64,000 bases of DNA, from positions 1 to 64,000 of the forward strand of contig NZ_JAOCZP010000003.1 of the NCBI RefSeq assembly GCF_025336525.1, in the 5' to 3' direction. Position 1 is the first letter of the stretch; every line of letters starts with the position of its first letter. The translations under genes were made by a program, and so were the position numbers. Below are positions 45,523-54,681 of the stretch, in pieces. This DNA is from Chelativorans salis. Its GTDB lineage: Bacteria > Pseudomonadota > Alphaproteobacteria > Rhizobiales > Rhizobiaceae. The notes under the pieces were generated by a model that was given only the letters and a program-made list of their open reading frames with translations, had not been told where the DNA came from and did not search any database.

Positions 45523-45535
45523 GCGCACGAAGACA

Positions 45536-45570
45536 GACAGCCAGGGACAGAAACCCTGGCTGTCTTGTTT
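45536..45570 (+). terminator. Rho-independent terminator of rne
   Basis: An 11-bp stem, gacagccaggg (45536-45546) with ccctggctgtc (45554-45564), loop of 7 nt, followed by ttgttt. It lies 14 nt after the rne stop. Confidence 0.88.
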
Positions 45571-45641
45571 CTGCCGATCACGTATGATGTCTTCCGGTGA
45601 GGAGTTGCCTCATCGGCCGCCGGCTGGACAAGGACGCCGTC

Positions 45642-47105
45642 ATGCCAAGGAATCACAAGGGCTTGATCGCGCTTTTTGCGCCTTTTCCTTGCCACGAAGC
45701 TCGATTACCAGTCCCCGCCATGTCGACCATGTCCAGTCTCGTTCGTTTCTTCCAGGTCGTGACCGCGTTGCTTGCCATTGCCGGTTTCCTGTCAGCAACG
45801 TCGGCAGCCTATGCGCAGCGTAATGTGCCCGTGGTGCGCGACGCGGAGATCGAGGCGCTGGTGACCGAATATGCCGCACCGATCCTAAAGGCGGCAGGGC
45901 TCAGCGGTTCGGGCATCGAGATCGTCCTGGTCAACGACAACAACTTCAACGCCTTCGTCGCCGGGCGGCGCATCTTCATCCATACGGGTGCGCTTTTGGC
46001 GGCGGAGACGCCCAACGAGATCATCGGCGTGATCGCTCACGAGGCGGGCCACATCGCCGGCGGGCACCAGCATCGGCTGCGCGAGCAGATCGCCCGCGCC
46101 CAGACGATGGCCGTGGTCGCCGCCCTGTTGGGCGTCGGCGCCGGGATAGCCGGAGCGGCGAGCGACATCGGCGGACTGGCGCAGGCCGGACCCGGGCTTG
46201 CAATCGGCGGTGCGGAAGCGGCCCGCCGTAGCCTTATGGGTTACCAGCGCACTGAGGAGGCCACCGCCGACCGCTCGGCTCTCGACTATCTGGAGGCGAC
46301 TGGGCAGTCGGGCCGCGGCATGCTGAAGACCTTCGAACGGATGGCCCGTGACGTGGCTCTTTCGGGCGTCAACGTCGACCCTTACCAAGTCAGCCATCCC
46401 ATGCCGCGTGACCGCATCGCAAACCTGCAGACGCTGGTCGAGCAAAGCCGTTACCGCGACCGCACGGATCCCCCTGCCCTGGTCCTTCGCCACAACCTGA
46501 TGCGGGCGAAGATCGCCGCCTACACAGCCGGCCCCAATGCAGCGCCGCGGCTTTTCCGCGACAACCCACGGGGCCTGCCGATGCTTTATGCGGAGGCCAC
46601 GTCGAGCTTCCTGAACGGCAATCCGCGCGATGCCCTTGCCAAGATCGACCGCTTGATCGCCGCTCAGCCCGGCAATCCCTATTTCCATGAGCTGCGCGGC
46701 GAAATCCTCATCAAGGCGAACCAACCGCGCGAGGCGGCCGCCGCTTATGCCAGGGCCGTCGACCTATCACCATCGCCGTCCGGCCTCCTGCAGGTGGGCT
46801 ACGGCCAGGCGCTGTTGGCGACGGGTGAGCCCGACCTGGTGCGCCAGGCCGCTACCCAGCTCAAGGCGGGGCTGTCGCGCGAACCCGAATACGTCAATGG
46901 CTACCGCTTCCTCGCCCAGGCCTACGGCCAGACAGGCGATATCGGCGCGGCGGAGCTTGCCACGGCGGAAGGGAGCTTTCATGCCGGCAATCACCGCGAG
47001 GCGAAGATTTTTGCCGCACGCGCGCAGATGAAACTGCAGCGCGGCTCTCCGGACTGGCTGCGTGCCCAGGACATCATCGATTACCGCGCGACGGGCGAAA
47101 GGTGA
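45642..47105 (+). CDS. M48-family zinc metalloprotease with TPR repeats (BepA-like)
   Basis: A periplasmic M48 peptidase of 461-487 residues. The zinc motif HEAGH lies in GVIAHEAGHIAGGHQHR and the third ligand in TEEATADRSALDYL. The C-terminal half holds TPR-like helices (RDALAKIDRLIAAQPGNPYFHELRGEILI; PREAAAAYARAVDLSP). E. coli BepA of similar layout clears stalled LPS-assembly proteins at the outer membrane. The ATG at 45642 has AAGGA seven nt upstream, but the signal peptide (FFQVVTALLAIAGFLSATSAAYAQ) would start more naturally from the ATG at 45720. DsbA follows 51 nt downstream. Confidence 0.88.
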   Translation: MPRNHKGLIALFAPFPCHEARLPVPAMSTMSSLVRFFQVVTALLAIAGFLSATSAAYAQRNVPVVRDAEIEALVTEYAAPILKAAGLSGSGIEIVLVNDNNFNAFVAGRRIFIHTGALLAAETPNEIIGVIAHEAGHIAGGHQHRLREQIARAQTMAVVAALLGVGAGIAGAASDIGGLAQAGPGLAIGGAEAARRSLMGYQRTEEATADRSALDYLEATGQSGRGMLKTFERMARDVALSGVNVDPYQVSHPMPRDRIANLQTLVEQSRYRDRTDPPALVLRHNLMRAKIAAYTAGPNAAPRLFRDNPRGLPMLYAEATSSFLNGNPRDALAKIDRLIAAQPGNPYFHELRGEILIKANQPREAAAAYARAVDLSPSPSGLLQVGYGQALLATGEPDLVRQAATQLKAGLSREPEYVNGYRFLAQAYGQTGDIGAAELATAEGSFHAGNHREAKIFAARAQMKLQRGSPDWLRAQDIIDYRATGER

Positions 47106-47156
47106 GTGTTTGACCCTCTCCGTCCGCCACTCGAACAGCCCGCGAAGGAAGGTTCC

Positions 47157-47909
47157 ATGAGAAAGACTGTTTTTGCCGCCGCAATGTCGGTTCTTGCGGC
47201 TTCAGGCTTGGCGCTGGATGCGGCGCGGGCCGAGGAGCATCCCGAGGCCGGCTTTACCCGATCCGAGATCGAGGGCATCGTGCGGGAATACCTGCTCTCC
47301 AACCCGGAGATCATGTACGAAGTACAGGCGGCGCTGGAGGAAAAGCAGCGCCGGGAGCAGGAGGCGAACAGCCAGAAAGTGCTAGCGGAAGCTTCCGACG
47401 ATATCTTCAACAGCCCCTATGACGGCGTGGTCGGCAACCCCGAGGGCGACGTCACGGTCGTCGAGTTCTTCGATTACAACTGCGGCTTCTGCAAGCGGGC
47501 GCTGAGCGACATGGAAACGCTTGTCGAGAACGACAACAACCTGCGCTTTGTGCTCAAGGAATTCCCCATTCTGGGGCCGGACTCGCAAAAAGCGCATGTG
47601 GTCTCCATGGCCTTCCGGGCGCTGATGCCGGAGAAATACGGCGAGTTCCATACCAGATTGCTGGGCAACAACGGCCGCGCAACGGAGGAGAGCGCGATGA
47701 AGATCGCGCTCGAACTCGGTGCTGACGAGGCGGCGCTGCGCGAGGAGATGAAAAGCCCCGAGATCGCCGAGGCCTTCAACACCACATACGAACTCGCTAA
47801 CAAGCTCCAGATTACCGGCACGCCTTCCTATGTCGTCGGCAAGGAGATCGTCTTTGGCGCGCTTGGAGGAGACGTGCTGAGCGAGAAGATCGAAAACGCA
47901 CGGCAATAA
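47157..47909 (+). CDS. Periplasmic DsbA-family thiol oxidoreductase (Com1/ScsC-like)
   Basis: A 250-residue exported protein. The signal peptide MRKTVFAAAMSVLAASGLAL ends near ARAEE. An N-terminal helical extension (EIMYEVQAALEEKQRREQEAN, about residues 55-75) precedes the thioredoxin fold with active site CGFC at residues 109-112 and the cis-Pro loop ITGTPSYVVG. The helical extension resembles trimerising Com1/ScsC-type proteins, which can isomerise disulfides, so the oxidase or isomerase role is open. The ATG follows GAAGGAAGG. It is probably co-transcribed with the M48 peptidase. Confidence 0.9.
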   Translation: MRKTVFAAAMSVLAASGLALDAARAEEHPEAGFTRSEIEGIVREYLLSNPEIMYEVQAALEEKQRREQEANSQKVLAEASDDIFNSPYDGVVGNPEGDVTVVEFFDYNCGFCKRALSDMETLVENDNNLRFVLKEFPILGPDSQKAHVVSMAFRALMPEKYGEFHTRLLGNNGRATEESAMKIALELGADEAALREEMKSPEIAEAFNTTYELANKLQITGTPSYVVGKEIVFGALGGDVLSEKIENARQ

Positions 47910-48031
47910 ATCAGGTACCGCAAACTGTCGCCCTTCCTTTGTGGACAGCCGCAGAAGCGGCTTGCGGTCTTTCCGGCGTGGCTTAAGCCGACTATAGAGA
48001 GCGGCGGCATATGCATGCCGGGGAAATCATG

Positions 48032-48472
48032 ATGGCAAAGACAATTTATATTTTAAACGGGCCGAACCTGAACATGCTCGGCAAACGGGAGCCGGGCATT
48101 TATGGCGGCAAGACGCTGGCCGACATCGAGACCGATTGCCGAAAGCGGGCTGCGGTGTTGGAGCTTACGACGGAGTTCCGCCAGTCGAACCACGAAGGCG
48201 CCCTCGTCGACTGGATACAGGAGGCCGGCGAAAAGAACGCTGGCGGCATTGTCATCAACCCGGGCGCCTACGGCCATACTTCGATCGCCCTTCACGATGC
48301 CGTCCGCGCCGTTAACCCCCTTCCCGTCATCGAGGTTCACTTGTCGAACATCCACGCCCGTGAACCGTTTAGACACCAATCAATGATAGCGCCAGTAGCA
48401 GTCGGCATGATATGCGGCCTCGGCCCCATGGGCTATACGCTGGCGCTTGAGGCACTGGCGGCACGCTTATAG
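48032..48472 (+). CDS. aroQ: 3-dehydroquinate dehydratase, type II
   Basis: A 146-residue dodecameric dehydratase of the shikimate pathway. Active-site motifs are [18 protein letters not shown] (Asn, Arg and catalytic Tyr), the NPGAYGHTS segment and [17 protein letters not shown] with its substrate-binding His and Arg. Two adjacent ATG codons (48029 and 48032) are possible; the second has better spacing to GGGGA and gives the usual [12 protein letters not shown] start. It leads the accB-accC cluster with 37 nt to accB, an arrangement widespread in proteobacteria. Confidence 0.93.
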   Translation: MAKTIYILNGPNLNMLGKREPGIYGGKTLADIETDCRKRAAVLELTTEFRQSNHEGALVDWIQEAGEKNAGGIVINPGAYGHTSIALHDAVRAVNPLPVIEVHLSNIHAREPFRHQSMIAPVAVGMICGLGPMGYTLALEALAARL

Positions 48473-48509
48473 GTCTCCGAAGGTGCGGCAAGGCAGGACG
48501 AAAAGAGAT

Positions 48510-48971
48510 ATGTCAATGAAGAAACCCGGAGTCGACCAACAGCTCATCCGCGACCTGGCGAGCATCCTTGATGAGACCCGTTTGACCGAGATCGAGGTGG
48601 AGGAAGGCGATCTGCGCATCCGCGTGTCGCGCCAGTCCCCTGCGGCACAAGCATCTGTGGCCGTTCCGCCCGCGCCCGCCGCGATACAGGCACCCGCCGC
48701 CAAGGAGGAGGCGCCCTCTCCGGCTCCCGACACCTCGAAGAATGCCGTGCCCTCACCCATGGTCGGCACCGCCTACCGCTCCTCGGCTCCCGGCGCCGAT
48801 CCCTTCGTGGAGGTCGGCCAGCAGGTTGAGAAAGGCCAGACGCTGCTTATCATCGAGGCCATGAAGACGATGAACCAGATCCCATCGCCCCGCGCCGGCA
48901 CGGTGACGGCGATCCTGTTCGAGGACGCCCAGCCGGTGGAATACGGGGAGCCTCTGGTTGTCGTCGATTAA
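48510..48971 (+). CDS. accB: Biotin carboxyl carrier protein of acetyl-CoA carboxylase
   Basis: A 153-residue BCCP. The biotinylation motif EAMKTMNQI puts the modified Lys at residue 119. The lipoyl/biotinyl domain fills the C terminus ([20 protein letters not shown] onward). A Pro/Ala-rich flexible linker (about residues 45-75) joins it to the N-terminal dimerisation segment. It carries carboxybiotin between the carboxylase and transferase halves of ACC, the committed step of fatty-acid synthesis. accC starts 22 nt downstream. Confidence 0.95.
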   Translation: MSMKKPGVDQQLIRDLASILDETRLTEIEVEEGDLRIRVSRQSPAAQASVAVPPAPAAIQAPAAKEEAPSPAPDTSKNAVPSPMVGTAYRSSAPGADPFVEVGQQVEKGQTLLIIEAMKTMNQIPSPRAGTVTAILFEDAQPVEYGEPLVVVD

Positions 48972-48993
48972 TCGTTCAGGGGCGCCTCGCACA

Positions 48994-50337
48994 ATGTTCC
49001 AGAAGATCCTCATCGCCAACCGCGGCGAAATCGCCCTTCGGGTCCTGCGGGCGGCCAAGGAACTCGGCATCCAGACGGTCGCCGTCCATTCCACCGCTGA
49101 TGCCGAGGCCATGCATGTGCGGCTGGCCGACGAAAGCGTGTGCATCGGTCCGCCTGCTTCACGTGACAGCTATCTTAATATCCATCAAATCGTAGCGGCC
49201 TGCGAGGTCACGGGTGCCGACGCCATCCATCCCGGCTACGGCTTTCTTTCGGAAAATGCCAAGTTTGCCGAGATTCTCGCCGCCCACAACATCACTTTCA
49301 TAGGCCCGTCGGCCGAGCACATCCGCGTGATGGGCGACAAGATCGAGGCCAAGCGGACAGCCAAGCGACTGGGTATTCCAGTGGTTCCAGGCTCCGAGGG
49401 GGCGGTACGCGACGACCGCACGGCCAAGAAGATCGCCGCCGAGATCGGATATCCGGTCCTCATCAAGGCGTCGGCCGGCGGCGGCGGGCGCGGCATGAAG
49501 GTCGCCCGCACGGAGGCCAACCTTTCCGAAGCCCTATCGACCGCCCGCTCGGAAGCGGGTTCGGCCTTTGGCGACGACGCAGTCTATATCGAGAAATATC
49601 TGGAAAAGCCGCGCCATATCGAGGTGCAGGTGGTGGGAGACGGCATGGGCAAAGCCGTACATCTGGGCGAGCGTGATTGCTCACTGCAGCGCCGCCACCA
49701 GAAGGTCTGGGAAGAAGCCAATTCTCCGGCATTGAATATCGAGCAGCGTACGCGCATAGGCGAAACGGTTTCGAAGGCGATGGCCGACCTCGGCTATTCG
49801 GGCGCCGGCACGATCGAATTTCTGTACGAGGACGGCGAGTTCTACTTCATCGAGATGAACACGCGCCTCCAGGTCGAGCATCCGGTGACGGAAGCGATCA
49901 CCGGCATCGATCTCGTGCACGAGCAGATCCGCGTCGCCTCCGGCGGCGGCTTGTCGGTGCGCCAGGAGGACATAAGCTTCAACGGTCATGCCATCGAATG
50001 CCGCATCAACGCCGAGGATCCGAGGACCTTCGTCCCCTCGCCCGGCACAATCTCCCATTTCCATACACCCGGCGGACTCGGTGTGCGCGTCGATTCGGGC
50101 GTTTATTCCGGCTATCGCATCCCGCCCTACTACGACAGTCTCATCGGCAAGTTGATCGTGCACGGGCGCAATCGCGTCGAATGCATGATGCGGTTGCGCC
50201 GCGCGCTTGACGAATTCGTCGTTGACGGCATCAAATCAACGTTGCCCCTGTTCCAAGAGCTGGTTGGCAATGTCGATGTGGCGAATGGCGACTATGATAT
50301 TCACTGGCTGGAGAACTACCTGGCCGACCACCATTAG
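48994..50337 (+). CDS. accC: Biotin carboxylase subunit of acetyl-CoA carboxylase
   Basis: A 447-residue ATP-grasp enzyme that carboxylates biotin on AccB. Landmarks are KILIANRGEIALRVLRAAKE at the N terminus, the glycine-rich ATP lid KASAGGGGRGMKVAR, the bicarbonate/biotin region GERDCSLQRRHQK, and NTRLQVEHPVTE with the conserved Glu and Arg. The C-terminal domain is intact. The ATG at 48994 is chosen; a frame from 48958 begins inside accB. A palindromic repeat separates it from aat. Confidence 0.96.
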   Translation: MFQKILIANRGEIALRVLRAAKELGIQTVAVHSTADAEAMHVRLADESVCIGPPASRDSYLNIHQIVAACEVTGADAIHPGYGFLSENAKFAEILAAHNITFIGPSAEHIRVMGDKIEAKRTAKRLGIPVVPGSEGAVRDDRTAKKIAAEIGYPVLIKASAGGGGRGMKVARTEANLSEALSTARSEAGSAFGDDAVYIEKYLEKPRHIEVQVVGDGMGKAVHLGERDCSLQRRHQKVWEEANSPALNIEQRTRIGETVSKAMADLGYSGAGTIEFLYEDGEFYFIEMNTRLQVEHPVTEAITGIDLVHEQIRVASGGGLSVRQEDISFNGHAIECRINAEDPRTFVPSPGTISHFHTPGGLGVRVDSGVYSGYRIPPYYDSLIGKLIVHGRNRVECMMRLRRALDEFVVDGIKSTLPLFQELVGNVDVANGDYDIHWLENYLADHH

Positions 50338-50439
50338 GCGGGATCATCGTTTCACGGACCCGATGATCCGGCCCAATCTCCTGCTTTGTCGCGTTTCCGG
50401 ACGGAAAACCGGTTTCCACTTTTCCCGGAATTGCTCTAG
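50338..50439. repeat. Two-hairpin intergenic repeat, copy B
   Basis: This copy is inverted relative to copy A. On the plus strand the hairpin ggatcatcg (50341-50349) with cgatgatcc (50361-50369) comes first, and the conserved core of about 40 nt (50394-50436, ending ggaattgctc) second. It fills the gap between accC and aat, starting immediately at the accC stop codon. Confidence 0.8.
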
Positions 50440-50457
50440 CGAGCGGGTGGTGGCGCG

Positions 50458-51069
50458 ATGACGCGCCCCTTCGCACCCGGCTACCGTATCCCGCCGGATC
50501 TGCTCCTGCGGGCCTATGCGACGGGCGTTTTCCCCATGGCCGAGCATGCTGACGATCCGGAGGTCTTCTGGGTGCGGCCGGAAGCGCGCGGCGTGATCCC
50601 GCTCGACAAGTTCCACGTGCCACGCAGCCTGAAGAAGTTCATACGCCAGGAGCCTTATGAGATCCGTTATGATTCCGATTTCTCGGGCGTCATCGCGGCT
50701 TGCGCCGAGCCTGGCGCAGATCGGCAGGATACCTGGATCAACGCACCTATCCGCGAGGCCTACACCGCACTCTTTGAGCGCGGGCACTGCCATACGGTCG
50801 AGGCCTGGCGCGAGGGGCGGCTTGCCGGCGGTCTCTACGGTGTAACCCTGGGACGCGCCTTCTTCGGCGAGAGCATGTTCTCGCGCGAGGCGAATGCCTC
50901 CAAGGTCTGCCTCGTGCACCTCGTGGACCGGTTGAACGCGCGCGGCTTCGTGCTCCTCGACACCCAGTTCACCACGCCGCACCTGAAACGTTTTGGCGCT
51001 GTCGACGTACCGCGCCGGCGCTATGAACGGCTCCTGGCGGAGGCGCTGGAGGGTGAAGCGGTATTCTGA
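50458..51069 (+). CDS. aat: Leucyl/phenylalanyl-tRNA--protein transferase
   Basis: A 203-residue transferase that adds Leu or Phe to N-terminal Lys or Arg of proteins, marking them for ClpS/ClpAP degradation. Family motifs are [10 protein letters not shown] near residue 20, [38 protein letters not shown] and the core [20 protein letters not shown]. The length is slightly short but normal for alphaproteobacteria. It lies between the accC-associated repeat and the convergent DUF2155 gene. Confidence 0.94.
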   Translation: MTRPFAPGYRIPPDLLLRAYATGVFPMAEHADDPEVFWVRPEARGVIPLDKFHVPRSLKKFIRQEPYEIRYDSDFSGVIAACAEPGADRQDTWINAPIREAYTALFERGHCHTVEAWREGRLAGGLYGVTLGRAFFGESMFSREANASKVCLVHLVDRLNARGFVLLDTQFTTPHLKRFGAVDVPRRRYERLLAEALEGEAVF

Positions 51070-51093
51070 GGATGGCTGGCCGGCTAACAGGCC

Positions 51094-51513
51094 TCAGTTC
51101 GTCTCAGGCGGCGGCACGTCGGATTCTTGCTTACACGCCTTCAGCCACACGTCGTAGACGGCATGCTCCACCGCGTTCAGCCCCGGGCTCTCGGCGAACA
51201 TCCAGCCGCTGAATATGCGCTGGATTTGGCGGTCGAGCGTGATCTCGTCCACCTCGACGAAGGCGTCCGTCTTGGGCTCCTCCGTCTCGGGCGAGCTGTA
51301 GCACACGCGCGGCGTGACCTGCAGGGCGCCAAACTGCACCGTTTCGTCCATGTAGACGTCGAAGCTGATGATACGGCCGGTGATCTTGTCGATGCCGGAG
51401 AATTCGGCGACGGGATTCTTGATCCGCTCTGCCTGTGCCTGGCCGGCAAGTCCGGCGAGGGCACAGACGGCAATCGCAATTCCAGTAGGCGACAACCAAC
51501 GCGCTCGTATCAT
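51094..51513 (-). CDS. DUF2155 domain-containing exported protein
   Basis: A 139-residue periplasmic protein. The signal peptide runs to about residue 28 (AVCALAGLAGQAQA). The domain is recognised by IDKITGRIISFDVYMDETVQFGALQVTPRVCYS and SGWMFAESPGLNAVEHAVYDVWLKAC, with two Cys that may pair. No function is known. In Hyphomicrobiales it commonly sits between aat and the NDUFA12 homologue, as here. The ATG at 51511-51513 follows GAGAAG. Confidence 0.9.
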   Translation of the reverse strand: MIRARWLSPTGIAIAVCALAGLAGQAQAERIKNPVAEFSGIDKITGRIISFDVYMDETVQFGALQVTPRVCYSSPETEEPKTDAFVEVDEITLDRQIQRIFSGWMFAESPGLNAVEHAVYDVWLKACKQESDVPPPETN

Positions 51514-51601
51514 TCTTCTCGACCCCACCCTCAAGCGTTTCCGCTTCGGCTTTCGTAAATCGCCATTGGGCCTATTGCGCAAATGTGGCGAGAAAACAGG
51601 T

Positions 51602-52000
51602 TCAGCCGCCGGGCGTCCAGGCGTCGTAGTCGCCGGAAACGCGCGGCCGCTCCTCCTTAGTCAGCGCCGAGCCGCGCGGCCGGTAGGCGGCCGGCGTGCC
51701 GGTCAGGTTCGGCAGATGCGGCTTCTGCCACTCGCGCGGGGCGTAGTTCTCGGCCACTGGCGGCGTGTCCACCTTGTAGTGAAGCCAGCCATGCCAGCCC
51801 GGCGGCACCATGGAGGCTTCAGAATAGCCATTGTAGATCACCCAGCGGCGCGTGCGGCCTTCCGAATCGGTCCCGCCCTCGTAGTAGACGTTTCCGAACT
51901 CGTCCTCGCCCACGCGGCTGCCCTTACGCCAGGTGTGGAAGCGCGTGTTGAGCGTCGCGCCGTTCCACCAGGTAAAGAACTGAAGCAGGAATCTTTTCAT
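51602..52000 (-). CDS. NDUFA12-family protein (complex I accessory subunit)
   Basis: A 132-residue homologue of the mitochondrial complex I subunit NDUFA12 (B17.2). Signatures are TWWNGATLNTRFHTWRKG, the VGEDEFGNVYYE segment, RRWVIYNGYSEASMVPPGWHGWLH, and the C-terminal WQKPHLPNLTGTPAAYRP. In alphaproteobacteria it associates with NADH dehydrogenase, supporting the mitochondrial relationship. The rest of complex I is not in the window. The ATG at 51998-52000 starts the family N terminus MKRFLLQFF. It is upstream of and co-directional with DUF2155. Confidence 0.93.
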   Translation of the reverse strand: MKRFLLQFFTWWNGATLNTRFHTWRKGSRVGEDEFGNVYYEGGTDSEGRTRRWVIYNGYSEASMVPPGWHGWLHYKVDTPPVAENYAPREWQKPHLPNLTGTPAAYRPRGSALTKEERPRVSGDYDAWTPGG

Positions 52001-52111
52001 CGCTCTCCTCGTGGGCAGCGCAGGTGATGGCCGGATGTTCGCCTTATGGCGGCGAAGCGGGACGAAGGCAAGGCCCCCGCGCGGTTTCGCCGCCGTCATT
52101 TCGGTTTGCAC

Positions 52112-52606
52112 CTAGAGAGCGGTCGGGCGCTCGAGGACTGCCGCTCCTATACCCGAGCCCTCCTTACCGCAATCGGCCGTAGTGCCGACTTTCGAGAAGC
52201 CTTTGGCACGATAAAAGGCGGTAGCCTGCACATTGGCTTCCTCCACCTCCAGCCGAATCCGCCGGGCATCGGGAAAGCAGCTTTCCACCTCGCCCAGCAG
52301 AAGACTGCCGACACCCTTGCCCTGATGCGCCGGTTTCACGTAGAGCTGGTGCAGCATCACCGTCTCGCCCTTGTCGATGGCGCTTGCAAAGGCCATCCCG
52401 ATAATCTCCCGCCCGTCGTCGACAAGGACAAATTCCGAATCAAGGCGTTCGAGGCGTGCCTTCAACGATGGGAGCGAGTGCCAGTCGTCGGTGATTTCGG
52501 CGACGCGCTCGGTGCCGTAGATGGAATCGTAGGTCGCATGCCACGTCTCCACCAGGAGCGCGCGAACGGCCTTAAGGTCGCGTTCGCCGGCCGATCGCAG
52601 GAACAC
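52112..52606 (-). CDS. GNAT family N-acetyltransferase
   Basis: A 164-residue acetyltransferase. The acetyl-CoA-binding motif A is LYVKPAHQGKGVGSLLLGEVE (about residues 90-110; the pattern Q-x2-G-x-G is QGKGVG). The strand pair VLVDDGREIIGMAFA and the closing ATAFYRAKGFSKVGT are usual for the family. Acceptor is unknown. It starts at a GTG 2 nt after gatB, and the GGAGGAC that ends gatB serves as its ribosome binding site, so translation is coupled. Confidence 0.87.
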   Translation of the reverse strand: MFLRSAGERDLKAVRALLVETWHATYDSIYGTERVAEITDDWHSLPSLKARLERLDSEFVLVDDGREIIGMAFASAIDKGETVMLHQLYVKPAHQGKGVGSLLLGEVESCFPDARRIRLEVEEANVQATAFYRAKGFSKVGTTADCGKEGSGIGAAVLERPTAL

Positions 52607-52608
52607 CG

Positions 52609-54111
52609 CTAGTCCTCCAGCCCCAGCTTTGCTTTCACCAGCGCATTGACGGCTTGAGGGTTGGCCTTGCCGCCGGTCGCCTTCATCACCTGGCCGACGA
52701 ACCAGCCGGACAACGTCGGCTTGGCCTTGGCCTGCTCCACCTTGTCGGGATTGGCGGCGATCACCTCGTCAACGGCCTTTTCGATGGCGCCGGTGTCGGT
52801 GACCTGTTTCATGCCGCGCTCTTCGACGATGGCATTCGGGTCGCCGCCCTCGTCCCAGACGATCTCGAACAGCTCCTTGGCAATCTTGCCGGAGATGGTG
52901 CCGTCTTTGATGAGGTCGATGACGGCGCCGAGCTGATCCGGCGAAACCGGTGTTTCTTCAATACCTTTGCCGGCCTTGTTCAAGGCACCCAAAAGGTCGT
53001 TGATGACCCAATTCGCCGCCGCCTTGCCGTCGCGGCCGGCCGCTACCTTCTCAAAATAGTCGGCAACGGCTTTCTCTGAGACGAGCACGGATGCATCATA
53101 TTCGGACAGGCCGAAGCTTTCGATGAAGCGCGCCTTCTTCTCGTCCGGCAGTTCCGGCAGTCCGGCGGCGAGCGCCTCCACGTAGGCCTGATCGAACTCC
53201 AGCGGCACGAGGTCGGGGTCTGGGAAATAGCGGTAGTCGTGCGCTTCCTCCTTAGTGCGCATGGAGCGCGTCTCTCCCTTTGCCGGGTCGAACAGCCGCG
53301 TCTCCTGCACCACCATGCCGCCGTCCTCGATGATGGCGATCTGCCGGCGTGCCTCCGATTCGATCGCTTGGCCGACGAAGCGGATAGAGTTGACGTTCTT
53401 GATCTCGCAGCGCGTGCCGAAGGGTTCGCCCGGCCGGCGCACCGACACATTCACGTCGGCGCGCATGGAGCCCTCGTCCATGTTGCCGTCGCAGGTGCCG
53501 AGGTAGCGCAGGATGGTGCGCAGCTTGGTAAGGAATGCCTTGGCCTCGTCCGCCGAGCGGATGTCCGGTTTCGAGACGATCTCCATCAGCGCCACGCCGG
53601 AGCGGTTCAAATCGACATAGGACATCGTCGGGTGCTGGTCGTGCAGGGACTTTCCCGCGTCCTGCTCAAGGTGCAGGCGCTCGATGCCGACCTCGATCTC
53701 CTCGAAGCTGCCGTCCTTGGCCGGTCCCACCGAGACGATGACGATCCCCTCGCCGACGATGGGCTGCTTGTACTGGGAGATCTGGTAGCCTTGCGGCAGG
53801 TCCGGATAAAAGTAGTTCTTGCGGTCGAAGACCGAGCGGTGATTAATCTCGGCCTTCAGTCCCAGTCCGGTGCGGATCGCCTGCTTGACGCATTCCTCGT
53901 TGATGACCGGCAGCATGCCGGGCATGGCGGCATCGACAAGGCTGACGTTGGAATTGGGCTCGGCGCCGAAGGCCGTCGATGCGCCGGAGAAGAGCTTGGC
54001 GCGGGAGGTCACCTGCGCATGAATTTCCATGCCGACGATGATTTCCCAATCGCCGGTGGCACCGGGAATGAATCGCTTGGGATCAGGCGTGCGCGTGTCG
54101 ATGATCGTCAT
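52609..54111 (-). CDS. gatB: Asp-tRNA(Asn)/Glu-tRNA(Gln) amidotransferase subunit B
   Basis: A 500-residue subunit that, with GatA and GatC, converts misacylated Glu-tRNA(Gln) to Gln-tRNA(Gln). The cradle domain shows [38 protein letters not shown] and the motif [26 protein letters not shown] near residue 210. The tRNA-binding helical tail domain (YqeY-like) forms the C terminus. GatA and GatC are not adjacent, as is common in rhizobia. The ATG at 54109-54111 gives a normal length. GNAT follows with translational coupling. Confidence 0.96.
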   Translation of the reverse strand: MTIIDTRTPDPKRFIPGATGDWEIIVGMEIHAQVTSRAKLFSGASTAFGAEPNSNVSLVDAAMPGMLPVINEECVKQAIRTGLGLKAEINHRSVFDRKNYFYPDLPQGYQISQYKQPIVGEGIVIVSVGPAKDGSFEEIEVGIERLHLEQDAGKSLHDQHPTMSYVDLNRSGVALMEIVSKPDIRSADEAKAFLTKLRTILRYLGTCDGNMDEGSMRADVNVSVRRPGEPFGTRCEIKNVNSIRFVGQAIESEARRQIAIIEDGGMVVQETRLFDPAKGETRSMRTKEEAHDYRYFPDPDLVPLEFDQAYVEALAAGLPELPDEKKARFIESFGLSEYDASVLVSEKAVADYFEKVAAGRDGKAAANWVINDLLGALNKAGKGIEETPVSPDQLGAVIDLIKDGTISGKIAKELFEIVWDEGGDPNAIVEERGMKQVTDTGAIEKAVDEVIAANPDKVEQAKAKPTLSGWFVGQVMKATGGKANPQAVNALVKAKLGLED

Positions 54112-54387
54112 GAGCCGTGCGTTGCGTTTCCAGAGAGGTTACGAATGCGGTACGCAGCGTTCGCTAGACCAAACCCGGGAGCCTGACAAGCCAAGCCTTT
54201 AATTCAAGCCCCTCTTGCGCTATGGGAGCTTTCCGCAGAGGGAATTTTTATGTCCATCATCCTGGAGACCTGCTGACGCCCTGCGCTCCTTTACGGGCCA
54301 GGGCGAAAACCAAAGCAGCCCCGCGCCGGCCGGCGCGGCATTGGTGCTGGCGCCATGTGCGCCGCAGGTTTTCCAGGATCTCAAGAG

Positions 54388-54645
54388 ATGGACATTTCCC
54401 GCGCGGAACAGCGCATCCTTCACATATTGGCGCAGGGTGGCCGCATCGCCGTTGAAAAGGACGAGAGTGGCCGCATCGTAGCGCTCACCTGCATCACCCG
54501 CGACGGCTGGTATTCTCCCGGCCTCGATCTCATGCTTTTCCGCAAGATCAAGCGCAAGCGTGCCATAGCCTCGGCAAACGGCGGTCCCTACCGTATCACG
54601 CGGCGCGGGCTGCAGCTCGTGCGCGCTCAACCGGATAACCGTTGA
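54388..54645 (+). CDS. YjhX family toxin (UPF0386)
   Basis: An 85-residue protein that aligns by eye along its whole length with E. coli YjhX: SRAEQRILHILAQGGRI at the start, ITRDGW in the middle, and NGGPYRITRRGLQLVRAQPDNR at the end. YjhX is reported to inhibit topoisomerase I, with the GNAT protein YjhQ as antitoxin. Here no YjhQ-like gene adjoins it; the nearest GNAT (52112-52606) is beyond gatB and on the other strand. The ATG at 54388 is chosen by homology. It may be a stand-alone gene with a housekeeping role. Confidence 0.87.
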   Translation: MDISRAEQRILHILAQGGRIAVEKDESGRIVALTCITRDGWYSPGLDLMLFRKIKRKRAIASANGGPYRITRRGLQLVRAQPDNR

Positions 54646-54681
54646 GTGCAAGGGGGCCGCCGGCGGCGGCCTCCGATACGG

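Noticed and set aside
43021-45528. An 835-codon open frame antisense to rne
   Set aside because: It mirrors the GC-rich low-complexity parts of rne. The sense frame has clear RNase E motifs, and the antisense product is repetitive Leu/Arg/Ala with no ribosome binding site.
52112-54645. A gatB-interrupted yjhX-yjhQ toxin-antitoxin pair
   Set aside because: The GNAT gene is translationally coupled to gatB on the minus strand and its sequence gives no reason to call it YjhQ.
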